Source: Blautia_A ammoniilytica
GTDB lineage: Bacteria > Bacillota > Clostridia > Lachnospirales > Lachnospiraceae
Direction: 5' to 3'
Assembly (NCBI RefSeq): GCF_025566965.1
Contig: NZ_JAOQJL010000014.1
Span: 22,313 to 86,312 of the forward strand
Length of the DNA: 64,000 bases
A program made the position numbers and the translations under genes. Below the pieces are notes generated by a model, which was not told the DNA's origin, did not search any database, and saw only the letters and a list, made by a program, of their open reading frames with translations. Of the stretch, positions 33,536 to 42,272 are shown in pieces. The stretch's first letter is position 1, and each line of letters opens with the position of its first letter.

Positions 33536-34513
33536 ATGTGTACAGCAGCAACTTATAAAACAAAAGATTTTTACTTTGGACGAACCCTCGATTATGAATT
33601 CTCTTATGGTGATCAGATAGTAATTACACCACGTAATTATGCGTTTAATTTTCGCCATGTTGGCGATATGAAAAATCATTATGCAATTATTGGAATGGCT
33701 CATGTTGCTGAGGATTATCCTTTGTATTATGATGCTATGAATGAAAAAGGAGTGGCAATGGCAGGACTGAATTTTGTCGGAAATGCTGTTTATGCCGCGA
33801 TTAAGCCAGATGTGGAAAATATTGCACAGTTTGAATTTATTCCGTGGATTTTAAGTCAGTGTTCTTCTTTAGTTGAAGTTCGCGAGCTTCTTGAACGAAT
33901 TAATATTGTTAATACTCCTTTCAGCGAGCAATTACCATTAGCACAATTACACTGGATCATTTCTGATGAGAATGAGTCAATTACGGTAGAATCTATGTCA
34001 GATGGTTTGCATATTTATGACAATCCAGTAGGAGTGCTTACGAATAATCCTCCATTTCCACAGCAGATGTTTCAACTAAATAATTATATGTATTTATCTC
34101 CTAAACAGCCCAGAAATACTTTCTGCGAAAATTTGACTCTTGATGCATATAGTAGAGGTATGGGAGGATTAGGTCTTCCGGGAGATCTCTCATCTTCCTC
34201 ACGCTTTGTACGTGTAGCTTTTACAAAGGTAAATGCAATTTCAGGTGAATCAGAGGAAGAAAGCGTTAGCCAATTCTTCCACATTCTCGGATCTGTGGAT
34301 CAGCAACGAGGATGTTGCGAAGTAGCGGATGGAAAATATGAAATCACATTGTATACGTCGTGTTGTAATGTTACAAAAGGTATTTATTATTACAATACTT
34401 ATGAAAACCATCAGATCAGTGCAGTAGATATGCATGTAGAAAATCTGGATAGTGATAAAATGATTTGTTATCCAGTAATTCAAGGAGAACGAATCAACTA
34501 TCAAAATAAATAA
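33536..34513 (+). CDS. bsh: Bile salt hydrolase (choloylglycine hydrolase)
   Basis: A 325-residue Ntn-hydrolase that splits glycine or taurine from conjugated bile acids. The nucleophile Cys2 is exposed after Met1 removal (MCTA). Other catalytic residues line up with known enzymes: Arg16 and Asp19 (FGRTLDYE), Asn79 (AGLNF), Asn170/Asn171 (LTNNP), and Arg223 (SSRFVRVAF). The C-terminal TSCCNVTKGIYYYNTYENHQI block is very close to clostridial bile salt hydrolases. There is no signal peptide, so it acts in the cytoplasm. It is the first gene of a cargo island and sits on a mobile element. Specificity for taurine or glycine forms is not readable. Confidence 0.95.
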   Translation: MCTAATYKTKDFYFGRTLDYEFSYGDQIVITPRNYAFNFRHVGDMKNHYAIIGMAHVAEDYPLYYDAMNEKGVAMAGLNFVGNAVYAAIKPDVENIAQFEFIPWILSQCSSLVEVRELLERINIVNTPFSEQLPLAQLHWIISDENESITVESMSDGLHIYDNPVGVLTNNPPFPQQMFQLNNYMYLSPKQPRNTFCENLTLDAYSRGMGGLGLPGDLSSSSRFVRVAFTKVNAISGESEEESVSQFFHILGSVDQQRGCCEVADGKYEITLYTSCCNVTKGIYYYNTYENHQISAVDMHVENLDSDKMICYPVIQGERINYQNK

Positions 34514-34551
34514 TGTTTTGAAATCAGGGATGAGGTAGAAAGGAAAGTTCC

Positions 34552-35232
34552 ATGACAAAAGATGAAGTAAAAAAACTCAGGATGAACAGTCCGGAATCAC
34601 TACAGTTTTTAAATAATGCTACAAAATTTTATAATTTAATGATGATGTATCGTTGTGCTATTCGGGAGATACAAACTAAACTTGAGGTTTTGGATGATGA
34701 ATTTTCAGTTGAGAACAATCGAAATCCTATTTCTTTTATAAAAACAAGAATTAAGCAGCCCAATAGTATTTACGATAAACTGCAGAAGATGGGATATGAA
34801 TTTACAACAGAAAATATACAGACATATCTCAATGATGTAGCAGGCGTTCGAATAGTTTGTGCGTTTATTGACGATATTTATATGATATCAGATTTGATTA
34901 CCCAACAGGATGATATTAAAGTTATTGAAATAAAAGATTATATAAAAAATCCAAAATCGAATGGTTATCGAAGCTATCATATGATTGTTGAAATACCAGT
35001 ATTTTTTGCTAAGGGTAAAACACCTATGCGTGTAGAATTACAGATTCGAACCAATGGTATGGATTTCTGGGCAACATTGGAACATCAACTTCGCTATAAA
35101 AAAGGAATTGAAGAAATGCCTGGCTATGATGAGATAAGTGAAGAATTACTTCATTCTGCAAGAGCTATCATTGAAGCAGATAATGAAATGCAGAGAATAA
35201 AAGACAAAATTGGTATGTTCCACGAAATTTAG
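34552..35232 (+). CDS. Small alarmone (p)ppGpp synthetase, RelQ-like
   Basis: A 226-residue single-domain RelA/SpoT-type synthetase: DVAGVRIVCAFIDDIY (~95-110), KNPKSNGYRSYHMIVE (~132-147), VELQIRTNGMDFWATLEHQLRYKK (~161-184), the expected ATP/GDP-binding and catalytic blocks including Glu162. No hydrolase, TGS or ACT domain, so synthesis only. AAAGGAAAGTTCC precedes the ATG. It lies 38 nt after bsh and 35 nt before cls, so an alarmone response is coupled to bile and membrane genes. Confidence 0.9.
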   Translation: MTKDEVKKLRMNSPESLQFLNNATKFYNLMMMYRCAIREIQTKLEVLDDEFSVENNRNPISFIKTRIKQPNSIYDKLQKMGYEFTTENIQTYLNDVAGVRIVCAFIDDIYMISDLITQQDDIKVIEIKDYIKNPKSNGYRSYHMIVEIPVFFAKGKTPMRVELQIRTNGMDFWATLEHQLRYKKGIEEMPGYDEISEELLHSARAIIEADNEMQRIKDKIGMFHEI

Positions 35233-35267
35233 GAAGAAAACTGAGCAAGTAGGAAGGTGGAATATAT

Positions 35268-36827
35268 ATGAAACAAGATACTTTAGAGGGCAAAGCAAAA
35301 ACAAAAAATGGGGTAAAACGGCTGTGTTTTTCCATAATCTGCATTCTTCTGGAAGTGATTTTTATTATTACTATCGTAACACGCTTGAATGAATATGCAG
35401 AAATCATAAATTTATTTACAAGGATTTTGAGTGGGATCTTGGTTTTGGGATTGTACGCATCAAATAAGACATCCTCTATGAAAATGCCTTGGGTCATCTT
35501 AATTCTAATTTTCCCAATTATGGGTGTAGGCCTGTATTTGTTGATTGGTTTGAATGGTGGCACACATAAAATGCGTGAGCGATATGCAGAAATTGATAGC
35601 AAATTGTTACCAATGCTTCCGGACAGTCAGGAGTGTTTGAGCAAAATAAAAGAAACAATTCCGAAAGCAGGAAATATAGCAAGTTACATACAAAGAAATT
35701 CGCAGTATCCAATCTATCAGAATACGGATATTGTGTATTTTGATGAAGCAGTGAAAGGATTAGAGGCACAGCTTAAGGATTTGGAGAAAGCACAGAAGTT
35801 TATCTTTATGGAATATCATGCGATAGAAGACGCTGAAGCATGGCATAAGATTCAAGATGTTCTGGAAGAGCGAGTAAAAGCAGGTGTGGAAGTTAGAGTA
35901 TTCTACGATGATATGGGTTCTATAGGCTTTATTAACACAGATTTTGTGAAAAAGATGGAAGCAATAGGAATTCATTGCCGTGTATTCAATCCGTTTATGC
36001 CAGGTTTAAATCTGTTTTTGAACAATCGTGATCATAGAAAAATAACAGTTATTGATGGAAAAGTCGGATTTACAGGTGGATATAATCTAGCAAACGAATA
36101 TTTTAATTACACACACCCGTATGGACAGTGGAAAGATACAGGTATTCGTTTAGAAGGAGATGCTGTTCAGTCGCTTACGGTGACATTTTTGGAAATGTGG
36201 AATGCAGTAAGTGATAAGGATGCTAATGATTCTGATTTTAGTAAATACCTTTTCCACTATGATTATGCGGCACAGCAAACTGGGTTTGTTCAACCTTATG
36301 CAGACAGCCCTATGGATAATGAGCAAGTAGGAGAAGAAGTTTATATCAGTATGATAAATAAAGCTGAAAAATATTGTTGGTTTATGACTCCATATCTAAT
36401 CATAACAGATGAAATGACGCATGCGTTATGTCTGGCTGCTAAGCGAGGGGTAGACGTAAGAATTATCACACCTGGTATCCCTGATAAAAAATTCATTTAT
36501 AATATAACTCGTTCTTTTTATCATGGATTAGTTAAATATGGTGTTCGTGTTTATGAGTGGACTCCTGGTTTCTGTCATGCAAAAATGAGTGTGGCAGATG
36601 ACTGTATGGCAACTTGTGGAACAATTAATCTGGATTATCGAAGTTTATATCACCATTTTGAAAACGGCTGTTTTATGGCAGATTGTCAGGCAGTTGTGGA
36701 AATAAAAAATGATCTGATAAGAACGATGGGAGAATGTCGTGATGTGACAGACCAATATCAAACCGGACGAAGTGCATATTTGCGACTGGGACAATTATTT
36801 ATGAGATTATTTGCTGGATTGCTATAA
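35268..36827 (+). CDS. cls: Cardiolipin synthase
   Basis: A 519-residue PLD-superfamily enzyme that joins two phosphatidylglycerols into cardiolipin. Two N-terminal membrane helices are at about 20-40 and 50-95. Two HKD motifs: HRKITVID (His256, Lys258, Asp263) and HAKMSVAD (His437, Lys439, Asp444). Length and layout match ClsA/Cls of Firmicutes. GGAAGGTGGAATATAT precedes the ATG. It ends the bsh transcript, since a terminator follows. Confidence 0.92.
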   Translation: MKQDTLEGKAKTKNGVKRLCFSIICILLEVIFIITIVTRLNEYAEIINLFTRILSGILVLGLYASNKTSSMKMPWVILILIFPIMGVGLYLLIGLNGGTHKMRERYAEIDSKLLPMLPDSQECLSKIKETIPKAGNIASYIQRNSQYPIYQNTDIVYFDEAVKGLEAQLKDLEKAQKFIFMEYHAIEDAEAWHKIQDVLEERVKAGVEVRVFYDDMGSIGFINTDFVKKMEAIGIHCRVFNPFMPGLNLFLNNRDHRKITVIDGKVGFTGGYNLANEYFNYTHPYGQWKDTGIRLEGDAVQSLTVTFLEMWNAVSDKDANDSDFSKYLFHYDYAAQQTGFVQPYADSPMDNEQVGEEVYISMINKAEKYCWFMTPYLIITDEMTHALCLAAKRGVDVRIITPGIPDKKFIYNITRSFYHGLVKYGVRVYEWTPGFCHAKMSVADDCMATCGTINLDYRSLYHHFENGCFMADCQAVVEIKNDLIRTMGECRDVTDQYQTGRSAYLRLGQLFMRLFAGLL

Positions 36828-36843
36828 GAATCTGATGAAATGA

Positions 36844-36895
36844 CCTTTCAAAAAACAGTTGATTTAGAAGTTAACTGTTTTTGAAAGGCCGTTTT
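36844..36895 (+). terminator. Terminator of the bsh-relQ-cls transcript
   Basis: CCTTTCAAAAAACAGTT pairs with AACTGTTTTTGAAAGG (one bulged A), followed by CCGTTTTT, 17 nt after the cls stop. Confidence 0.8.
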
Positions 36896-36988
36896 TGCTA
36901 TATCTAACAGTCTGTTGTACAAAGAAGATTTTGCATGGATAGTGATTAATACAACGGAGTAAGAAAAGCTCCTTCATATATTAGAATA

Positions 36989-37032
36989 AAAATATGACTG
37001 TTTCTTTAAAAAGAAGCCGGTCATATTTTTTT
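36989..37032 (+). terminator. Second terminator in the cls/PLD gap
   Basis: AAAAATATGAC pairs with GTCATATTTTT, with an inner TTTCTTT/AAGAAG segment and a T-run. The 290-nt gap between the two PLD genes otherwise holds only the promoter region of the next gene. Confidence 0.7.
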
Positions 37033-37117
37033 ATGAAAAATAAATTTTGTTGAGGTTAAATTGAGATTGACTTTGTATTGTATAAGTATGAAATAAAAAG
37101 GAAGCAGGTGATGTACA

Positions 37118-38551
37118 ATGAAAAAGCATAAAATATGTAAAATCCTTCTTGTTATACTGGCAATTTTTTTATGTGTGGCTTTTTATGAATTGCTCGGAAT
37201 CTGCGTTGCATATAAAAAGCAGCCGGAAGTGTCCAATACAACCAAAAAAGAAACAAAAAATGGGTCATGGAACGAATGCAGTGAAAATACAGAACGGGCA
37301 GTAATCATAGAAAAGAATCCAGAAGCGCTTTTACAAAGAGTGCGTTTGATCAAGAATGCAAAAAAGGAAATTATTCTTTCTACTTTTGCATTTCAATCCG
37401 ATGAAAGTGGAAAATTGATTTTAGGAGCACTGCATGATGCGGCAGACAGAGGTGTACATATTCGTCTGTTAGTAGATGGAATGGAGAGCTGGATTGATAT
37501 GGAAGGAAATCCGTATTTCTATGGATTATCTTCCCATGAGAATGTTGAAATTAAACTGTATAATAAGGCCAATCCGTTGAAACCATGGAAGATGATGGGT
37601 AGAATGCATGATAAATATTTGATTGCAGATGGAAAGAGATATATTCTTGGGGGAAGAAATACATACAATTATTTCCTGGGTGATTTTCCGGGACATAAGA
37701 ACTATGACAGAGACGTGTTAGTGGTTTGCGATGAACCTGAGAAAGAAAATTCAGTTAACCAGTTGTTAGAGTATTTTGAAACGATATGGGAACAAGAAGA
37801 CAGTGGTTATTTTCATGACAATAAAAAACTGGCAAATAGAAAATCTGTAAAGAACGCAGTTTTAGAGCTGCAGAACGGCTATCAGAAATATTTTGAAGAG
37901 AATAAGGAAAGAATCTGCGATACCGATTACACGGACGAAACTTTTGAGACAGAAAAGATTGCATTAGTGTCAAATCCTATTCACACAGGTTCCAAAGAAC
38001 CAGTAGTGTGGTATCAGTTGGGAGAATTGATGAAAAATGCAAAAAATCGTGTGAAGATCCACACGCCATATATTATCTGTAATGATATGATGTATAATAC
38101 ATGGGAGGAGATTGCAGAGAACGTTTCAGATTTTTCTATCATGACAAATTCAGTTGCGAATAATGGGAATCCATTTGGGGCTGCCGATTATGCGAAAAAC
38201 AGAAATAGAATCTTAAGTACAGGAATTAATATCTGGGAATATGAAGGCGGTTATTCATACCACGGAAAAAGTATTCTGATTGACGATGATCTGTCTGTAA
38301 TCGGTTCCTTTAATATGGACATGAGAAGTGCATATCTGGATACGGAACTGATGCTTGTAATTCGCAGTAAAGATATTAATAAACAGTTGGAAGAGGGCAT
38401 GATGGAATATGAAAGAGTGTCCCGCCAGGTATTGGAAGATGGAACCTATCGTGATCCATATCATGTAGAGCCAATCGAATTAACAAAGAAACGTCAGAGA
38501 AAAATATTTTTGGTACAGCATCTGCTTGGATGGGCGAGGTATCTGTTTTAA
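37118..38551 (+). CDS. Membrane-anchored PLD-family enzyme (cardiolipin synthase-like)
   Basis: A 477-residue protein with one N-terminal membrane anchor (ILLVILAIFLCVAFYELLGICV) and two PLD catalytic motifs: HDKYLIAD (His164, Lys166, Asp171) and HGKSILIDD (His382, Lys384, Asp389), each with the following GG.N or GS.N block. It differs from cls in having one anchor and a shorter N-terminus, so it may use another lipid or head group. GGAAGCAGGTG precedes the ATG. Its stop overlaps the open frame of the regulator downstream. Confidence 0.87.
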   Translation: MKKHKICKILLVILAIFLCVAFYELLGICVAYKKQPEVSNTTKKETKNGSWNECSENTERAVIIEKNPEALLQRVRLIKNAKKEIILSTFAFQSDESGKLILGALHDAADRGVHIRLLVDGMESWIDMEGNPYFYGLSSHENVEIKLYNKANPLKPWKMMGRMHDKYLIADGKRYILGGRNTYNYFLGDFPGHKNYDRDVLVVCDEPEKENSVNQLLEYFETIWEQEDSGYFHDNKKLANRKSVKNAVLELQNGYQKYFEENKERICDTDYTDETFETEKIALVSNPIHTGSKEPVVWYQLGELMKNAKNRVKIHTPYIICNDMMYNTWEEIAENVSDFSIMTNSVANNGNPFGAADYAKNRNRILSTGINIWEYEGGYSYHGKSILIDDDLSVIGSFNMDMRSAYLDTELMLVIRSKDINKQLEEGMMEYERVSRQVLEDGTYRDPYHVEPIELTKKRQRKIFLVQHLLGWARYLF

Positions 38552-38568
38552 TAAGGAGGAAGGAAAAC

Positions 38569-39240
38569 GTGTTTCAAATATTGATTGTAGAAGATGATAA
38601 AGAATTAAGCCAGCTATTCCAAAAAGTGCTTGAGAAGAATGGATATCAAGTAAAAAGTGCATCGGATGGAGCACAGGCATTAGAAGTATTGGATAAGGAA
38701 TATATTGATCTGATCATTTCTGATATTATGATGCCGGTTATGGATGGCTATGAACTGGTGTCAGAACTTCGTTCAGCAGGATATCAGATACCAGTGCTTA
38801 TGATCACTGCGAAAGGTTCCTTTGATGATATGCGTCAGGGATTTTTTTCGGGAAGTGATGATTATATGGTAAAACCGGTAAATGTGAATGAAATGGTTTT
38901 AAGAGTCGGAGCACTGCTTCGCCGTGCACAGATATTGAATGAACACAAAATTGTGATCGGTTCAACAGAGTTTGATTATGATGCAATGACGGTTACAACT
39001 GATAAGGAAAGTCTTGTTTTACCTAAAAAACAATTCCTGCTTTTATATAAGCTTGCAGCTTCGCCAGGCAGAACATTTACAAAACAACAGTTGATGGATG
39101 AAGTATGGGGATACGAGACGGAGGCAGACCCACATACAATAGAGGTACATATAGGAAGACTCAGAGAGCGTTTTAAAGATAACCCTGATTTTGAAATTGT
39201 AACAATGCGTGGAATTGGATACAAGGTGGTGAAAAAATAA
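38569..39240 (+). CDS. OmpR/PhoB-family response regulator
   Basis: A 223-residue regulator with a receiver domain (acidic pocket VEDD, phospho-acceptor Asp52 in SDIMMP, Lys in MITAKG) and a winged-helix output domain (~125-223). The start is GTG at 38569, with AAGGAGGAAGG ahead; an upstream in-frame ATG lies inside the PLD gene without a site. Its stop overlaps the kinase start (ATAATGG). It probably controls this membrane-lipid operon. Confidence 0.9.
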   Translation: MFQILIVEDDKELSQLFQKVLEKNGYQVKSASDGAQALEVLDKEYIDLIISDIMMPVMDGYELVSELRSAGYQIPVLMITAKGSFDDMRQGFFSGSDDYMVKPVNVNEMVLRVGALLRRAQILNEHKIVIGSTEFDYDAMTVTTDKESLVLPKKQFLLLYKLAASPGRTFTKQQLMDEVWGYETEADPHTIEVHIGRLRERFKDNPDFEIVTMRGIGYKVVKK

Positions 39241-40283
39241 TGGAACAAAAGAAAGAAAAAGGATTGCGGATCCGATCCTGTCTGACTGGTGCAATCTGGC
39301 TGGCACTCGTATTTTCAACAGTCATATCTGCGTTATTATTTGCTTTTTTGAATCATTTTTTTAATCTGCCTGGTAGCATACCTATGCTTGGCTGGCTTTT
39401 GATTTTCAATACATTGATTGCAGGGCTGATCACTTCCTTTATCAATGCAAAGTTACTGGAACCAATTACCAGACTTAGTAAAGCAATGAAGGAAGTTTCT
39501 CAGGGAGATTTTGAACAGCATTTGGAAACGAACAGCCGTATAGCAGAAGTGGGAGAATCTTATCAAAGTTTTAACGTTATGACAAAAGAACTTCGTGCAA
39601 CAGAGGTGCTGCAGATGGATTTTGTATCTAATGTTTCTCATGAGTTTAAGACCCCGATTAATGCCATTGAAGGGTATACAATGCTGCTTCAGGGAGAAGA
39701 ACTGTCTCCGGATCAAGAGGAATATGTAGAAAAAATCTTATTTAACACCCAAAGACTTTCCGGATTGGTTGGTAATATTTTGCTGTTATCCAAGTTAGAG
39801 AATCAGAATATACCAATGAAAAAAACAGAATATCGTCTGGATGAACAGATCCGCCAGGCATTTCTTTCATTGGAAACAAAATGGACAGAAAAAGAAATTG
39901 GTTTTCAGGTAGAATTGGAGGAAGTTAAATATACTGGGAATGAAGGACTTTTTATGCATATCTGGATAAATCTTTTGGATAATGCGATTAAGTTCAGCCC
40001 TTCAAAGGGGACAATTACGATGTTTCTGAAACAAGAACAGGATTCTGTTAAGTTCATTCTGGAAGATGAAGGACCAGGAATAGAGGATGATGTAAAATCC
40101 AGAATATTTGACAAGTTCTATCAGGTAGATGGATCTCATAAAGCAGAAGGAAATGGCCTAGGTCTTGCACTTGTAAAACGGATTGTAGATAGTGCCGGAG
40201 GAACAATCAAAGCAGAAAACCGTGAATATGGTGGATGCAGATTTGTTGTAGAGCTTCCAATACAGAAAGATGAGGCCATATAA
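39240..40283 (+). CDS. Sensor histidine kinase
   Basis: A 347-residue kinase with two membrane helices (~18-40 and ~48-70), almost no extracytoplasmic loop between them, a HAMP-like linker, HisKA with His134 (NVSHEFKTPINAIEG), and a catalytic ATPase domain (NLLDNAIKFSP, DEGPGIEDD, GNGLGLALVKRIV). A short sensing loop suggests an intramembrane sensor of envelope stress, as in Bce-type kinases. Partner of the response regulator it overlaps. Confidence 0.92.
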   Translation: MEQKKEKGLRIRSCLTGAIWLALVFSTVISALLFAFLNHFFNLPGSIPMLGWLLIFNTLIAGLITSFINAKLLEPITRLSKAMKEVSQGDFEQHLETNSRIAEVGESYQSFNVMTKELRATEVLQMDFVSNVSHEFKTPINAIEGYTMLLQGEELSPDQEEYVEKILFNTQRLSGLVGNILLLSKLENQNIPMKKTEYRLDEQIRQAFLSLETKWTEKEIGFQVELEEVKYTGNEGLFMHIWINLLDNAIKFSPSKGTITMFLKQEQDSVKFILEDEGPGIEDDVKSRIFDKFYQVDGSHKAEGNGLGLALVKRIVDSAGGTIKAENREYGGCRFVVELPIQKDEAI

Positions 40284-40314
40284 GTTTAAGAAAAACAGAT
40301 AGAGGAGGAATTAC

Positions 40315-41379
40315 ATGACATTTTATCAGGAATTGCAGTTAAATCAGGCAGGTTCTAAAAATCTGTTGAAAAAGAGTGAAACACTAAAAGAAAAATTATA
40401 TCATATGTGGGTATATCTGGTGAAGATAGCTGTTACAATGGCATTTTGTTTTTTATTTGTTAGTATTTTCAGCATCCTATTTGGAAATGAGAACAGTATT
40501 GTGGGTGTAGTAGTTTTATTATGCCTTATGGTATTTCGGAATGCGGATCTGGGGATCCACACCGGACAATCTACGATGCTTTTGGCTTTGTTCTTTGTAA
40601 TTATGACTGTATGTCCGCATTTAGCAAATCAGTTTTCACCGGTATTGGGAATGCTGTTAAATATTGCGGCACTGGCTGTGTTGATTCTGTTCGGATGCCA
40701 TAATCCATTCATGTTTAATCAATCTACATTGGTTCTTGGGTATCTATTGCTATATGGTTATGATGTTACGGGAAAAAGCTATCAGATGCGATTAGTCGGA
40801 ATGGCTTTAGGTGCAGCACTTACCTGCTTCGTATTTTATCGAAATCATAAAAACAGAACTTATAAAAGAAATCTGAAAGATCTGATACAAGAATTTGATA
40901 TCACTTCTTCCAGAACAAAATGGCAGATATGTCAGATTTTATGCGTACCGATTGTCCTTTGCATTGCAGAACTTTGTAATATGCCACGTGCAATGTGGGC
41001 TGGTATTGCGGCCATGTCCGCGATTTTGCCGTTTATGGAAGATATGCACTACAGAGTCCGTAAAAGGATTGTCGGAAATATTGCAGGTGTTATATGTTTT
41101 ACAGTATTATATTTTCTGCTTCCTTCGTCAATCTATGCATATATAGGAATTCTTGGTGGAATCGGTGTAGGATTTTCAGCACAATATGGCTGGCAGGCAG
41201 TATTTAACACATTTGGTGCTTTAGCCATTGCTGCAGAGACTTATGGACTACAAGGAGCGGTTAGTCTTAGAGTGATTCAAAATGTTTTTGGTGTTGTGTT
41301 TGCTTTAGTATTTTGTGTTATATTTTATTGGTTTATGTCTAAAAAAAAGGAAAGTGATGTGACTGTACATGCAGAGTGA
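40315..41379 (+). CDS. FUSC-family-like membrane transporter
   Basis: A 354-residue membrane protein with two blocks of hydrophobic helices (~28-150 and ~200-345) joined by a basic cytoplasmic stretch (NHKNRTYKRNLKDL). The pattern resembles FUSC/aromatic acid exporter proteins; RAMWAGIAAMSAILPFMED is a recognisable FUSC-like block. AGAGGAGGAATTAC precedes the ATG. It follows the kinase by 31 nt and overlaps the next gene by 11 nt. Export of bile acids or another amphipath is a plausible but unproven role. Confidence 0.75.
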   Translation: MTFYQELQLNQAGSKNLLKKSETLKEKLYHMWVYLVKIAVTMAFCFLFVSIFSILFGNENSIVGVVVLLCLMVFRNADLGIHTGQSTMLLALFFVIMTVCPHLANQFSPVLGMLLNIAALAVLILFGCHNPFMFNQSTLVLGYLLLYGYDVTGKSYQMRLVGMALGAALTCFVFYRNHKNRTYKRNLKDLIQEFDITSSRTKWQICQILCVPIVLCIAELCNMPRAMWAGIAAMSAILPFMEDMHYRVRKRIVGNIAGVICFTVLYFLLPSSIYAYIGILGGIGVGFSAQYGWQAVFNTFGALAIAAETYGLQGAVSLRVIQNVFGVVFALVFCVIFYWFMSKKKESDVTVHAE

Positions 41380-41941
41380 AGTGAATCAGGAAGAAAATTT
41401 GAATAGAATTATTACGGTTCCTAATCTTCTTTCTTTTTTTCGGCTTTGTCTGATTCCGGTAATTATATGGAGTTATTGTGTAAAGAAAAATCCTCTGTTA
41501 GCTGGTGAAATCTTATTGCTGTCTGGTCTTACGGATCTTGCTGATGGATATATCGCAAGAAGATTCCATAGGATTAGTAATTTAGGAAAAATACTTGATC
41601 CGGTGGCTGATAAGCTGACACAGGCAGCGATGTTAATCTGTCTGTTTACTCGTTTTCCGCATGTGCTTCTTTTAATCGTAATAATGGCAGGTAAGGAGCT
41701 GTATATGGTAGTCAGTGGATGTCTTGTGATACGAAAGACAGGAAAAGTACATGGTGCAGACTGGCATGGAAAGATAGTAACCTTTTTATTATATGGAACT
41801 GCAGCGGTGCATATTATATGGTTCCACATTACACCTATGGTATCAGATCTGTTGATTGGTTTGTGCGCTATAATGATGGTCATATCGGTCGCTCTGTATA
41901 TTATCCAGAATACCAGGACTCTTAAGGGAGAGACTGTATAA
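41369..41941 (+). CDS. CDP-alcohol phosphatidyltransferase (PgsA-like)
   Basis: A 190-residue membrane enzyme with the complete family motif D-x2-DG-x2-AR-x8-G-x3-D-x3-D (Asp56, Asp59, Gly60, Ala63, Arg64, Gly73, Asp77, Asp81). The usual product is phosphatidylglycerophosphate from CDP-diacylglycerol and glycerol-3-phosphate. That feeds phosphatidylglycerol, the substrate of the cardiolipin synthases upstream. The start overlaps the FUSC gene. It closes the lipid island. Confidence 0.88.
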   Translation: MQSEVNQEENLNRIITVPNLLSFFRLCLIPVIIWSYCVKKNPLLAGEILLLSGLTDLADGYIARRFHRISNLGKILDPVADKLTQAAMLICLFTRFPHVLLLIVIMAGKELYMVVSGCLVIRKTGKVHGADWHGKIVTFLLYGTAAVHIIWFHITPMVSDLLIGLCAIMMVISVALYIIQNTRTLKGETV

Positions 41942-42133
41942 GCAATTTTATATTGCAATGACTAGAAAAATATTTAGGAGAAGATAGATATAAACAGTAA
42001 GTCAAACACACAAACTATGGGACATGCTTTTCAATAAATCATATTATGCAACAGACAGAGATGAACTTGAAAAAAATAAGAATTCCATGAATGAACTTGA
42101 GGGGATCGGAAAAAATTTATAAAGCACACTCCA
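41942..42133 (+). other. Gap with a possible 32-codon ORF remnant
   Basis: No convincing gene. A 32-residue frame (42024-42122, starting MLFNKSYYATDRDELEK) begins with ATG but lacks a good ribosome site. It ends only 12 nt from the left att repeat, so it could be a remnant of a gene cut by the mobilizable element. Confidence 0.3.
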
Positions 42134-42146
42134 AATTCAAGTTTGC
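42134..42146 (+). repeat. Left attachment repeat of the mobilizable element
   Basis: AATTCAAGTTTGC occurs here and again at 54838-54850 in the same orientation. The two copies enclose the integrase-containing element, with the integrase gene 126 nt inside. They are proposed as attL and attR. Confidence 0.6.
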
Positions 42147-42216
42147 CGAAATATATTTCTAACTTTCCCTATTTTACAGGCTTTCCAGCCTGTGCATTAG
42201 CGAAACGATATGTATT

Positions 42217-42266
42217 TTCCCTTATTTTTGCCCTTATGAGATAATCGTAAGGGAAATAAGGGAAAG
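42217..42266. repeat. Inner palindromic arm region at the left end
   Basis: CCCTTATTTTTGCCCTTA and TAAGGGAAATAAGGGAAAG flank a short centre. The same words (TTTTTGCCCTTAT, AATAAGGGAAAG) recur at 54662-54746 near the right end. They are probable integrase arm sites, and the hairpin may also terminate the integrase mRNA. Confidence 0.55.
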
Positions 42267-42272
42267 TTTTAT

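Noticed and set aside
42024..42122. 32-codon ORF right of the lipid operon
   Set aside because: No good ribosome site and no recognisable family. Mentioned only as a possible remnant.
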